Shown here: positions 26,070-34,386 of the stretch, piece after piece
How positions within the stretch are numbered: the stretch's first letter is position 1
Layout: the number at the start of each line of letters is the position of its first letter
Origin: Methanobrevibacter sp.
GTDB taxonomy: Archaea > Methanobacteriota > Methanobacteria > Methanobacteriales > Methanobacteriaceae
Assembly: GCF_017406825.1 (NCBI RefSeq)
Contig: NZ_JAFQXT010000001.1
Location: 1 to 38,149 of the forward strand
Direction of reading: 5' to 3'
Length of the DNA: 38,149 nucleotides
Notes under the pieces: model-generated
Databases searched by the model: none
What the model was told of the DNA's origin: nothing
Seen by the model: the letters and a program-made list of their open reading frames with translations, nothing else
Made by a program: the position numbers and the translations under genes

Positions 26070-26489
26070 ATGATTCATAACATAAAATTCAGGGCTTTCG
26101 TTTACGAAAATGAAAGCATTGACGAAATCAGTCAATCTATTTTAAACGTTTTGCCTGAAGCCGAAATCGAGGCTGAAGAGGCTGAAGGATTACTTGATGA
26201 TAAAATAATTATTTTATCAGGTGTTGTATCCAAAAAAAGATACACAAAGACTTTTTTTAACACGCTTCTGGAATGGACAGATTTGGATAAACTGAATGAT
26301 GATCTGGAGCGCAAGATTGATGAGAAGGGAAATTGGTTTTTAAGATTTGACAAAACCGATGCCTTTGATGAGAAATGGACCATTTTGGATAAGGGCGATG
26401 CAATTCATCTTAAGGTAAAAATAGCGGCTTTTCCTGCAAAAAAGGAAATTGCAGTTGAAAAGGTCCGTGATGCAATCCTAAGCAAATAA
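26070..26489 (+). CDS. Archaeal exosome-linked RNA-binding protein (COG1325/DUF54 type)
   Basis: ATG at 26070 gives a 139-residue acidic protein; the open frame reaches back into L15e but that start would overlap it by about 70 bases. The sequence MIHNIKFRAFVYENESI...ILNVLPEAEIEAEEAEG...GNWFLRFDKTDAF matches the small archaeal family called predicted exosome subunit, which lies next to L15e in the archaeal exosome superoperon. It probably binds RNA. In many relatives RNase P subunit genes follow; here a surface protein gene follows instead. Confidence 0.8.
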   Translation: MIHNIKFRAFVYENESIDEISQSILNVLPEAEIEAEEAEGLLDDKIIILSGVVSKKRYTKTFFNTLLEWTDLDKLNDDLERKIDEKGNWFLRFDKTDAFDEKWTILDKGDAIHLKVKIAAFPAKKEIAVEKVRDAILSK

Positions 26490-26527
26490 GTTAAATTTAT
26501 TTTCATGTTCTTCCCAAATATATTATT

Positions 26528-26917
26528 ATGGAAAGACAAAGCTATTATTTGATAATCTTGTTAGTTGCCTTTGTAATTTGCATTGGAGTATTCTGGTTCC
26601 AATTCAACAATGATGTTGCCACTTTCATCATGATTAATGAAACGGAAGTTGCAGAAAACGCTTCATTTTCAGGAATGTTATCCGATGCATACGGATATGG
26701 TGTTGCAAACCAAACAATTACTTTTCACAAACCGGGATATCAAATGGGAACCATTGTAGATGTTGTCACGGATGAAAATGGTCAGTTCACTATTGAAAAT
26801 GCCGAATACTTGCCTGATGCAGGTAAAGATAATTATTATGGTGACTTCACATTTGCAGGCCATGGCAAATATCAAGGCTGTACCTATGAAGGAAACGTGA
26901 CTGTAGTCCCTAATTGA
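26528..26917 (+). CDS. Small membrane-tethered single Ig-like domain protein
   Basis: The 129-residue product has an N-terminal hydrophobic helix (about residues 7-25) that can act as signal anchor, then one Ig-like/transthyretin-type domain: ASFSGMLSDAYGYGVANQTITF followed by VTDENGQFTIENAEYL and YYGDFTFAGHGKYQGC. The domain resembles single units of the big adhesins in this window. There is no ribosome binding site and the ATG is close to an AT-rich promoter-like stretch, so the mRNA may be leaderless. It may be a minimal surface protein. Confidence 0.65.
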   Translation: MERQSYYLIILLVAFVICIGVFWFQFNNDVATFIMINETEVAENASFSGMLSDAYGYGVANQTITFHKPGYQMGTIVDVVTDENGQFTIENAEYLPDAGKDNYYGDFTFAGHGKYQGCTYEGNVTVVPN

Positions 26918-27081
26918 ACAGCTTCGCTTTAAAAGGTAGGATTATTCAAAAATTTTGTTTTAAGCCAGCTAATTAATCAGAAAATGCATATTTGAGTTCA
27001 AAAAGAGGAAATGCAATGTTTTTACATTTTAAATTTTTTTTTAACAGGCACTCACTTGAGCGCCCGCCAATGGAAATATTG

Positions 27082-27861
27082 TTATTTTTCAAGAACGGCA
27101 ATATAATCCATTCTTTTTCTTAACAATGGAAGCCATGTGACTATTCTATAATGGGGTTTGTAGACATTAACGCCGTCAAATAGATTGACATCTTTTATCC
27201 ATTTGAGATTTGGATTGAATCTTGTAAGTTCATTTCCTTTTTCAACACCCCATATGAATTTAGAGTCTGTATCTTCAATTGATTCTTCTTTTGTGTTTTC
27301 AACTGAAATTGGCGGCATAATTTCCATAAATATTGTGCATTTGTCAAAATTTTGTTCTATTATATTTATTATGTCCTCCACGTCTTTTTGATTCAGGTAC
27401 ATTGTCAGACCTTCAACGATAAATAAAACATCTTTTCTTATTTTAATTTCTGAAGCCCATGCAGGGTCCATTGCAGAATAGGCGAGTGTTGTCACCCTGT
27501 CCGTATCTTCGATATATTTCAGTCTGTAATTTGCGGAATTTTCCAAATCAACATTATACCAATTTATCATGCCATTGTCCAGTCTGTTGAAACGTGTATC
27601 CATTCCTGATGCAATATTGACAATCGTGCATTCGGGATGAGCATCGATATAGTTGCTTACCATTTCATCCAGCACGATTGTTCTTGCAATTGTGCCCAGT
27701 TGCATAAATTTGTCCTTTTCAGCTATGCTGAAATCATAGTCAACTTTTGAAATTACTTCTATTGCCTTTGAATCATAGAATTTATGATTTTTCTGTTGCG
27801 AGTGCTTTGCTTTTGCAAATAATGTTAGAAGCATTGTTTTTTCTACGCCTTCTAAATTCAT
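27082..27861 (-). CDS. LCM/TcmP-family SAM-dependent methyltransferase
   Basis: The 259-residue soluble protein starts after GGAGGAATAGTT. IVNIASGMDTRFNRL is the SAM-binding motif of the leucine carboxyl methyltransferase-type family, followed by WYNVDLE (acidic residue contacting SAM ribose), a SAMDPAWA segment and VLFIVEGLTMYL, the family's second hallmark. The product could be an O-methyltransferase for a small molecule or protein carboxylate; the substrate is unknown. Upstream sits a TTTAGG-CCTAAA palindrome like the operators of DtxR-family metal repressors, beside the TATA box, suggesting metal-dependent expression. Confidence 0.8.
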   Translation of the reverse strand: MNLEGVEKTMLLTLFAKAKHSQQKNHKFYDSKAIEVISKVDYDFSIAEKDKFMQLGTIARTIVLDEMVSNYIDAHPECTIVNIASGMDTRFNRLDNGMINWYNVDLENSANYRLKYIEDTDRVTTLAYSAMDPAWASEIKIRKDVLFIVEGLTMYLNQKDVEDIINIIEQNFDKCTIFMEIMPPISVENTKEESIEDTDSKFIWGVEKGNELTRFNPNLKWIKDVNLFDGVNVYKPHYRIVTWLPLLRKRMDYIAVLEK

Positions 27862-27910
27862 AACTATTCCTCCATGGGTTATTTTGATTTATATAATTGT
27901 TGTGCAGAAT

Positions 27911-27919
27911 AATATATAA
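27911..27919 (-). promoter_or_regulatory. Probable TATA box of the methyltransferase gene
   Basis: Read on the minus strand this is TTTATATAT, about 50 bases before the ATG at 27861, in normal archaeal position. It directly abuts the palindrome at 27923-27938 on the upstream side. Confidence 0.5.
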
Positions 27920-27922
27920 ATT

Positions 27923-27938
27923 TTTAGGTATGCCTAAA
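27923..27938. promoter_or_regulatory. DtxR/MntR-like operator palindrome
   Basis: TTTAGGTATGCCTAAA has two perfect six-base half-sites around TATG. The TTAGG...CCTAA form is the known operator type for iron- or manganese-responsive DtxR/IdeR/MntR repressors, including archaeal ones. It lies just upstream of the TATA box of the minus-strand methyltransferase gene, where a bound repressor would block TBP/TFB. No repressor gene is in the window. Confidence 0.55.
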
Positions 27939-28006
27939 TTTTAAGTGATGCTGTTCTTCAGGACTAAACTTAATCAAATACTATACAGTACTATATTGGA
28001 ATAATT

Positions 28007-28038
28007 AACCTCTCCAGCTTCTTCAAGCCTGAGAGGTT
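28007..28038. other. Stable two-part hairpin, possible small RNA
   Basis: AACCTCTC (28007-28014) pairs perfectly with GAGAGGTT (28031-28038). Inside, GCTT (28017-28020) pairs with AAGC (28025-28028) around a CTTC tetraloop, with a small internal loop. The element stands out as GC-richer than its surroundings and lies just upstream of the tRNA promoter. It may be part of a small RNA or a terminator. Confidence 0.4.
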
Positions 28039-28041
28039 CAA

Positions 28042-28050
28042 TTTATATAT
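28042..28050 (+). promoter_or_regulatory. TATA box of tRNA-Gln
   Basis: TTTATATAT lies 25-33 bases before the tRNA 5' end, the expected place for TBP binding in archaea. Confidence 0.55.
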
Positions 28051-28074
28051 GATGATTTCTAAAAATAATTGCAT

Positions 28075-28146
28075 AGTCCCGTAGGGTAGCGGCAATCCTT
28101 CTGGGCCCTGGACCCAGAGACAGCGGTTCGACTCCGCTCGGGACTA
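28075..28146 (+). tRNA. tRNA-Gln (anticodon CTG)
   Basis: A full cloverleaf can be folded: acceptor AGTCCCG (28075-28081) with CGGGACT (28139-28145) and discriminator A; anticodon stem CTGGG (28101-28105) with CCCAG (28113-28117) around CCCTGGA, placing the anticodon CTG at 28108-28110; T-arm AGCGG-TTCGACT-CCGCT. It decodes CAG. No CCA is encoded. Position 33, usually U, is C (28107). An inverted repeat ACTTGAT-T-ATCAAGT (28146-28160) begins at the discriminator base and could help 3'-end formation. Confidence 0.9.
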
Positions 28147-28391
28147 CTTGATTATCAAGTTACTTAAACATCTGCTATTTTTCTACTCTTTGATAATTTA
28201 ATGTTTTTTTGTGATATTCCCTAAAGCTAGTTAAAAGGAATCGGAATCTGTAAATTTAGATACTCTATTTTTCATTGGTAATTCAATTGAAATAATCTTT
28301 AGAAGTTGCAAATATTGAAACAAATTGAATTTCACTATTCCTAATAATGGAAAGTTAAATTTAATTATTTTGTTTTTGAAATATAATAATC

Positions 28392-29042
28392 ATGAAAGTA
28401 ATTGTTCTTAATGCAAGTCCTAGAAAAAGAGCAAATACTGCAGAACTATGCAAGTGTGTTGTGGAAGGTGCTCGAAGCAATGGGGCTGATGTTGAATACA
28501 TTAATTTATATAGTTATGACTTTAAAGGTTGTATGAGCTGCTTTGCATGTCATCTAAAGAAAAACAAGGATAATCCATTATGCTACTGGAGAGATGACTT
28601 AAAGGAGATTTTAAAAAAATGCCTTGAAGCCGATGCAATTGTTATAGGCACACCAATTTATTATGGTTCCATTACATCTTATGCTCAGGCATTCCTGGAA
28701 AGGCTGCTTTTTGCAGCAGACACTTATATAATAGATGATGAAGGAAACAGGGTTTCCAAAATCAAAAGGGAAGTTAAAACTGCGATGATTTACACCATGA
28801 ATGTAACCGAAGAGATGAGCCACTTCAACGGTGAAGATCAGCTTGCAATAATGAGAGGATACCTTACAAACATATTCGGGGAATGTGAATCATTATATGC
28901 TTATGATACAAAACAGTTCAAACACTACTCTCCTTATCTGAATAACATGTTTGACCCTCAGCTTAAGGAAAAAAGTAAGGAAATCCGATTTCCAAAAGAC
29001 TTGAAAAGAGCATACGAATTGGGTCAAAGAATATCTGAATGA
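28392..29042 (+). CDS. Iron-sulfur flavoprotein / NADPH-dependent FMN reductase family
   Basis: The 216-residue flavodoxin-fold protein starts MKVIVLNASPRKRANT, the FMN phosphate-binding loop. Four Cys follow (47, 50, 53 and 64: GCMSCFAC then 10 residues and C), matching the compact cluster motif of Isf-type flavoproteins of methanogens, so a 4Fe-4S cluster is likely. IVIGTPIYYGSITSYAQAFLER is the typical FMN-contact and dimer segment. It probably transfers electrons between ferredoxin and an acceptor or helps with oxidant detoxification. Fourteen bases downstream is an HxlR regulator, probably co-transcribed. Confidence 0.85.
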   Translation: MKVIVLNASPRKRANTAELCKCVVEGARSNGADVEYINLYSYDFKGCMSCFACHLKKNKDNPLCYWRDDLKEILKKCLEADAIVIGTPIYYGSITSYAQAFLERLLFAADTYIIDDEGNRVSKIKREVKTAMIYTMNVTEEMSHFNGEDQLAIMRGYLTNIFGECESLYAYDTKQFKHYSPYLNNMFDPQLKEKSKEIRFPKDLKRAYELGQRISE

Positions 29043-29055
29043 GTTAGGTTTTATT

Positions 29056-29445
29056 ATGAAGGATAACATTATCTATCAAGAAGGTGCTTGCCCTATTAAT
29101 AGTATAAATGATTTGTTAAGTAGAAAATGGGTTTTTGGCATCATGAAAGATTTGTTTGCAGGTAAAAAACATTTCAATGAATTTAAAGAAGATAAACCTG
29201 AGTTAAGCAATGTGGTTTTGTCTTCCACATTGAAATATCTGGAAAGTCAGGGTCTGGTCTGTAAAAAAGTCATAGAAGATGACAACAAAAGAAACACTGA
29301 ATATTATTTAACCGAAAAGGGCAAGAAGATGAACAGAATTCTATATGAAATGGTCATCTTCGGACTATATGAACTTGAAGACGATTTAAGGGATGATGAA
29401 TTTAAAGAAGAAATAAAAAAAGGTTATGAGGAAATACTGTTATAG
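29056..29445 (+). CDS. HxlR-family winged-helix regulator
   Basis: The 129-residue protein fits HxlR: an N-terminal GACPINSINDLLSRKWVFGI (one Cys at residue 11), the winged-helix core FNEFKED...LSNVVLSSTLKYLESQGLV and the wing R-N-T-E-YYLTEKGK, then a C-terminal helix. HxlR proteins often sense electrophiles or oxidants through the N-terminal Cys. Coupled to an iron-sulfur flavoprotein gene, it may control that gene. Its end overlaps the convergent radical SAM gene by six bases. Confidence 0.85.
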   Translation: MKDNIIYQEGACPINSINDLLSRKWVFGIMKDLFAGKKHFNEFKEDKPELSNVVLSSTLKYLESQGLVCKKVIEDDNKRNTEYYLTEKGKKMNRILYEMVIFGLYELEDDLRDDEFKEEIKKGYEEILL

Positions 29446-30329
29446 ATATTCTCTTATAAGAGAACTGTCCAGCATTTCCGGATGGCTGATTTCCAGGTCT
29501 TTAATCTTCTGTTTGAAACCATCAATCAAGTTATCCTTATCCTTGAGATGTCTGCTGACACGGGCAACATTGTTTTGATGATGTCCGAAGAAATATACTG
29601 AACCTGGAACGTTCAGCGCATCGATTAATGCTATTTCATCTTCGATTATTTCCCGTTCTGTCAGTTGGACAAATTCTCCGTTATCCCTCATTTCGGCAAG
29701 TTTGGTTCCTGTTGCAATTCCTGTTGTTATAATGGATATCATTTTTGGAGGATATGTATTCAATAGCTTTGCAGTATCTTCAATATGCGCCTGTCTGAAT
29801 TGTTTTCCTCCAGCACCACCCATCAAAAGAGAAATATATTTTATTTTTGAGTTCTTCAATTTTTCAAGAGTTTCATATTCCTGAGAGGATGTGTATCCCT
29901 TGTTCAATAATTTCAGCACGTCTCACATCCGGATTCAACTCCAATGTATATGTCGTCATACATCGCTTCATATAACTGGTTCAATTCATCCTGTTTTTTG
30001 TGCATGATGTTTCTAATTGAGGTCTGACATGAAATAACTGATATTTCGGGAAAATATTCACGAATCATATCTGAAATTTCGAGTAATTTCTTTGTTGAAA
30101 GTGCGAAAGGATCGCCGTTTGCAACTGTAATCTTTTGTAAATTGTGAGGATAAACACCTGCAAGCTCCTGCAGGTCTTCTTCAATGTGTTCCATTGGAGA
30201 TGCGCCGAATTTTACTCCTTTATACATATTGCAGAATGCACATTTGTTCCATGAACAGCCGTAAGTGATTTCTAAAATAGGAGTGTTGGCTTCAAGCGGA
30301 TGTCTGTAAACTGGTCCTGTATAATGCAT
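29440..30329 (-). pseudogene. Radical SAM protein, interrupted by a one-base frameshift
   Basis: The N-terminal part (30329 to about 29919) starts MHYTGPVYR after GAGGTGATAAT and holds CSWNKCAFC, a CX4CX2C cluster motif, then stops after IGVESGCETC. The rest, LKLLNKGYTSSQEYE to DSSLIREYL, continues in another frame to 29440. Adding one base near 29918 (GAGACGTG to GAGACGGTG) gives E-T-V-L-K, and the joined product of about 295 residues aligns along its whole length with the intact paralogue 9 bases upstream. It is either a recent pseudogene or, more likely given two other similar cases here, an assembly error. Substrate unknown. Confidence 0.75.
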
Positions 30330-30338
30330 ATTATCACC

Positions 30339-31229
30339 TCATAAATGTCCTCTTGGCAATATTGAATCCAGCAATCCCGGATTGTTTTTGTCTATTTCTT
30401 CAACTCTTTTCTTGAATCTTTCTATCATGTCATCCTGGTATTTGAAGTATTGGGTAATTCTGCTTAAATTGTAGATGTGCGCTCCGAAGTAGAGATAGTC
30501 GTCGTCCATTTTCAGGTTTTCCAAATGCAGCAGTTCCTCATCAAGCATTTCCCTTTCGGTAGGTATTTCAAACTCCCCATTTTCAACCATTTCCGCCAGA
30601 GGAGTATTTTCCTGAACGGCAGTTGACATGGTCAGAATCATTTTTGGCTTGAACCTGTTTAGCAGCTTAATGGTTTCTCTGGCATTCTGCCGGTAGTTTC
30701 CTTTTCCTGCAACACCATACATTACAATGGCATTGTAGGTTATTCCGGCATCCTCCAGTTTTTTCAGTTGTTCATATTCATCGGATTGAGTATAACCTTT
30801 TTGCATCTGCTTTAATGCAGGATCATATGCTGTTTCAAGTCCGATATAGAAGCAGTCGTAACCTGCCTGTCGGAGTTTTTTCAAATCTTCAAGTGATTTG
30901 GGTTTGATGTTTCTGATGGATGCATAGCATGCAATTGTTTCAACTTTAGGAAAGTACTTATGAATCAAGTCGCTGATTTCTAAAAGCCTGTGTGATTGAA
31001 GGGAGAAAGCGTCACCGTTTTCAACAAAAATCTTTTTCAGGTCTTTCGGATAGTATCTTGACAGTTCCTTCAAGTCGCTTTCAATATCCTCGAGCGGAGA
31101 AATTCCAAATTTCTGCCCATGGTACATTGTGCAGAAGGAACATCTGTTCCATGAACAGCCGTATGTTATTTCCAAAAGGGGAGTGTCAGCTTCTGGAGGG
31201 GGTCTGTAAACTGGTCCTGTATAATGCAT
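30339..31229 (-). CDS. Radical SAM protein (intact tandem copy)
   Basis: The 296-residue protein carries Cys25, Cys30 and Cys33 in GCSWNRCSFCTMY, which would bind the 4Fe-4S cluster that cleaves S-adenosylmethionine. FVENGDAFSL and FYIGLETAYDPALKQMQKGYT match the SAM- and barrel-binding segments of B12-independent radical SAM enzymes of the Elp3/MiaB-like fold class. It shares its start (MHYTGPVYRxPxEA) with the frameshifted copy. The pair arose by tandem duplication. The reaction is unknown; no precursor peptide or partner gene is evident. Confidence 0.8.
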   Translation of the reverse strand: MHYTGPVYRPPPEADTPLLEITYGCSWNRCSFCTMYHGQKFGISPLEDIESDLKELSRYYPKDLKKIFVENGDAFSLQSHRLLEISDLIHKYFPKVETIACYASIRNIKPKSLEDLKKLRQAGYDCFYIGLETAYDPALKQMQKGYTQSDEYEQLKKLEDAGITYNAIVMYGVAGKGNYRQNARETIKLLNRFKPKMILTMSTAVQENTPLAEMVENGEFEIPTEREMLDEELLHLENLKMDDDYLYFGAHIYNLSRITQYFKYQDDMIERFKKRVEEIDKNNPGLLDSILPRGHL

Positions 31230-31295
31230 TTTATCTACCTCTACTTATTTTGTAGTCAATATTATGAAAATGATAGTATATAAAGTAAAAAGTAA

Positions 31296-31505
31296 GTGAG
31301 ATTACCTGTAAGTTCAAACTTACCTAATTTTATCATAATCAGTTTTTATTCTGAAAATATTGACAAAAGCAATGAGGAACTTGAAAACAGGGTTAAAATC
31401 ATTACCAAAAAGATTATTGTCATTATATTGATTATTGTTGTTGGAGTGGTGATTGGTTATGTTGCTATCCTCCGGCAATCCTTTATTCATGCTTCGGATG
31501 TCTGA
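31296..31505 (+). CDS. Doubtful small membrane protein
   Basis: A 69-codon frame from GTG encodes a charged helix (SNEELENRVKIITKK) followed by a hydrophobic helix (about residues 41-60) and HASDV. The helix pattern looks protein-like, and a TATA-like TATATAAAG lies at 31278-31286. There is no ribosome binding site and no ATG, and the N-terminus is not persuasive. It may be a decayed fragment. Confidence 0.25.
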   Translation: MRLPVSSNLPNFIIISFYSENIDKSNEELENRVKIITKKIIVIILIIVVGVVIGYVAILRQSFIHASDV

Positions 31506-31559
31506 TTGCTTCATGGATTATGAGCTATCTGGGAATATACTGAATATTCCCATATATGC

Positions 31560-32552
31560 TTAAAAATGATAGCAGGTACTTTTTTTGGTCCTATAGCAAT
31601 TATTGCACATCATACATCTTGACTGATTGGAACTGCCATTAATCCAGTCCTTTAAAAAGTCGTTTTCACATACAAACGGCCTATACATTGACATATATTC
31701 AATGTTTGTGGCGTTTAAGAGTTCATTCATATGATCCTTGTTGTTGAATCCTCCGCCGACTATTACTGGAATGTCAACTGAATCAATCAGTTTAGTTGTA
31801 TAATCTATGAGTTCCTTTTCTGCTGATAGCTTTTTGGTGAAATACAATGGGGATAATGGTCTTGTCACCTGGATTGAATCGGCGCCGACTTTTTCAAGCA
31901 GCCTGCATGCTTCAAGACTTTCGGATGAATCAAAACCATCTTTTCTCTCATCAAAGGAATTGACTTTAACCGAAACATGCAAATCCAGATTGTCCTTCAT
32001 TACCTTAATCAGCTCCAGCACCATTCGCATTCTGTTCAAAACGTTTCCGCCATAATCGTCTTCACGCTGATTATAATATGGATTTATGAATTTTGATAGG
32101 AAAAAATTGTTCCCGACAGACAATTGGATGCCGTCAAAATCGCAGTATTGCAGCTTTTGAGCCGCTTCTATAATGTCTGATTGGATTTTCCTAATGTCTT
32201 CGATAGTCAAATCATTGACCGGAATGTCCAAATCGATGCCTCTGTTGTATTTGATGAATTCGACCTGGCTGAAAATGGGAACGTCATAGCTATGAGTTAT
32301 TTCAGCCAGTTTTGTTGCCATTGTCATGAAATTCAGGTTGTCCATCCTGTAGGAATGTTCGATGAACTTGTCTTTGGGATATATTGAATATAGCTCTGAA
32401 GTAATCAATCCAACGCCGCTGGAAGCTATTCTTTCATATCTGTCATATATTGCATCCAAGTCATTTTGCTGGGATTCCCATAGGCCGGTTCTGATGATAC
32501 GACTATTTAATTTCAGATTCCCTAATTTGCATTTATCAAATATTGTTTTCAT
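31560..32552 (-). CDS. Old Yellow Enzyme-family NADH:flavin oxidoreductase
   Basis: ATG at 32552 gives 330 residues beginning KTIFDKCKLGNLKLNSRIIRTG, the standard OYE start; the longer frame adds a hydrophobic head and is rejected. It has the FMN TIM-barrel markers FDGIQLSVGNNFFLSKFINP, NQREDDYGG, NRMRMVLELI and IPVIVGGG. The C-terminal CMMCNNCYRTKKSTC is a Cys cluster placed differently from the internal cluster of 2,4-dienoyl-CoA reductase types. It probably reduces activated C=C bonds using NAD(P)H. It is 110 bases from the aldo-keto reductase on the same strand. Confidence 0.82.
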   Translation of the reverse strand: MKTIFDKCKLGNLKLNSRIIRTGLWESQQNDLDAIYDRYERIASSGVGLITSELYSIYPKDKFIEHSYRMDNLNFMTMATKLAEITHSYDVPIFSQVEFIKYNRGIDLDIPVNDLTIEDIRKIQSDIIEAAQKLQYCDFDGIQLSVGNNFFLSKFINPYYNQREDDYGGNVLNRMRMVLELIKVMKDNLDLHVSVKVNSFDERKDGFDSSESLEACRLLEKVGADSIQVTRPLSPLYFTKKLSAEKELIDYTTKLIDSVDIPVIVGGGFNNKDHMNELLNATNIEYMSMYRPFVCENDFLKDWINGSSNQSRCMMCNNCYRTKKSTCYHF

Positions 32553-32662
32553 GAGAAGTAATTGGTAAAAAGTAGTATAAAAATAAATAAGTAATTTTAA
32601 ACTAACTTGTTCCATTAAAGAACTTTTAATTAGAACTGGCTGAAAATAGATTATTCAGTTCT

Positions 32663-33649
32663 TCAATGTTTAATGTTGTGTCCTCCAAATACAGGAACCT
32701 CAATGGTGTCTAATAATGCATCAATCTCGTCTATTGTTGATGATGATAATTTCACATCACTTGCCTTGAAATTTGATTGCATGTTCTTAAGTGAAGTGGT
32801 TCCCGGAATAGGAATTATATAATCCTTTTTGTTAATCATCCATGCCAGTGAAATCTGTGCTGAAGTTGCATTCTTCTCTTTTGCTATATTTTCAAGCAGT
32901 TCAATGAGGTTTTCAGCCGCTCTGAAACCTTCTTCTGTGTATTGAGGCATCTCATTTCTGTAATCCAAATTATCAAATTTTGAATTTTGATTGTACATTC
33001 CGGTTAAAAAACCGTTCGCCATTGGAGAAAATGCAACAAAAGAAATGCCCAACTCTTCACAGACTGGAAATAGGTCTTCATGCCATCTTGCAAGCATTGA
33101 ATATCTGTTCTGAATGGCAGTAACTGGACATATTTTATTGGCACGTCTAAGGTATTCCTCATTTGCTTCAGAAATTCCCCATGCCTTAATCAGACCCTCA
33201 TCAATTAATTTCTGCATTTCACCTGCAACAATTTCGGGTTCAACATTAGGATCGATTCTGTGCTGATAATACAAATCCAATGTCTCAACATTCAATCGTC
33301 TCAAGGTTCCTTCAAGGGATTTCTCAATGGATTTGGGTGATGAATCAGGCACTAACCCGTCCTCCTGTATGGTTATGCCGAATTTACTTGCAATCACTAC
33401 CCTATCTTTCATTTCATTCAATGCTGAGCCCACAAGCTCCTCATTATTGCTCATGTTTCCATCACTGGTTTTGCCGACATAAACTTCAGCAGTATCAAAG
33501 AAAGTGTAACCTTCTTTAAATGATTCTTTTAAAAAATCTATTGCTTCATCATTTGATTTTGCACTGCCATATGCATGGGACAGACCCATACATCCCAAAC
33601 CAATAGGGCTTACCTTCAAATCACTATTTCCCAATCTTTTTGTATTCAT
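32663..33649 (-). CDS. Aldo-keto reductase (AKR13-like)
   Basis: The 328-residue TIM-barrel enzyme starts NTKRLGNSDLKVSPIGLGCMGL. The catalytic tetrad is visible: Asp in FFDTAEVY, Tyr in the same motif, Lys in IASKFG and His in LYYQHRID. PIPGTTSLKNMQSNF is the NADPH-phosphate binding segment. It reduces aldehydes or ketones with NADPH. Its ATG overlaps the stop of the alpha/beta hydrolase gene by four bases, so the two are coupled. Confidence 0.85.
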   Translation of the reverse strand: MNTKRLGNSDLKVSPIGLGCMGLSHAYGSAKSNDEAIDFLKESFKEGYTFFDTAEVYVGKTSDGNMSNNEELVGSALNEMKDRVVIASKFGITIQEDGLVPDSSPKSIEKSLEGTLRRLNVETLDLYYQHRIDPNVEPEIVAGEMQKLIDEGLIKAWGISEANEEYLRRANKICPVTAIQNRYSMLARWHEDLFPVCEELGISFVAFSPMANGFLTGMYNQNSKFDNLDYRNEMPQYTEEGFRAAENLIELLENIAKEKNATSAQISLAWMINKKDYIIPIPGTTSLKNMQSNFKASDVKLSSSTIDEIDALLDTIEVPVFGGHNIKH

Positions 33650-34383
33650 TTTAACACCTTATTCAAATAATCATTAACATAACTCATGCATTGCCTGAAC
33701 TTATCACCGCTAAAACCATGTCCGGCACCTTCAATCAATCTTAATTGCGAGTTTTCATAGGATTCATGTGCCTTAACGGAATATGGGTATGGTACGATAT
33801 AATCTGATGTGCCGTGAATTATCAGAACCTCTTTTTTATATTTGCCGATTTCTTTGAAAATATCCAAATTCCACGCGTCTTCAAAATAACATTTTCCAAC
33901 TTCAATCCAACCATTGAACAATTGAGTATCTGGGATTTCAGATAATGAATTGTATTCATGAGCAACATCGGGGATTAACAGTGCAGGATAAAGTATTATC
34001 AATCCTCTTAAATCATTTTGGAGTTTGCTTGCGGCCACTGCAGAAGCGGCTCCCCCTTGACTGGTGCCAAGCAGTATTATTCTGTCCTTGTCAATGAAAT
34101 CCCATTGTTTGACATGATTAAAAACGGTTATGATGTCATCTGCTTCACTTATCAGGGACATTTCAGTGGTTTTTCCTTTGCTTTTTGATGAATATCCTCC
34201 ACCTCTGAAATCAAAGGTTACACATCCTATGTTTCGTTTCAAAAGTTCCCTGAAATATTCATAACCTGACCTGTAGGACATTCCAAGGCTGTGGGCGTAT
34301 ATTACAATAGGACAGTCCTCCCGTGGAATATATGCCTCACAGTATATTTCATCATTTATGAAAAATCTGTCTTCAAAGTACAT
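33646..34383 (-). CDS. Alpha/beta hydrolase
   Basis: The 245-residue hydrolase has a catalytic triad typical of the fold: Ser in LLGTSQGGAA, Asp in IIHGTSDYIVPYP and His in EGAGHGF. VIYAHSLGMSYRSG supplies the oxyanion hole. It is probably an esterase or acylaminopeptidase-like enzyme. It starts three bases after the hydrolase upstream and overlaps the aldo-keto reductase downstream, in one operon. Confidence 0.82.
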   Translation of the reverse strand: MYFEDRFFINDEIYCEAYIPREDCPIVIYAHSLGMSYRSGYEYFRELLKRNIGCVTFDFRGGGYSSKSKGKTTEMSLISEADDIITVFNHVKQWDFIDKDRIILLGTSQGGAASAVAASKLQNDLRGLIILYPALLIPDVAHEYNSLSEIPDTQLFNGWIEVGKCYFEDAWNLDIFKEIGKYKKEVLIIHGTSDYIVPYPYSVKAHESYENSQLRLIEGAGHGFSGDKFRQCMSYVNDYLNKVLK

Positions 34384-34386
34384 ATT

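Noticed and set aside
28146..28391. Possible integration (att) site at the tRNA 3' end
   Set aside because: No second copy of the tRNA 3' end and no integrase gene is present; only a short inverted repeat follows the tRNA.
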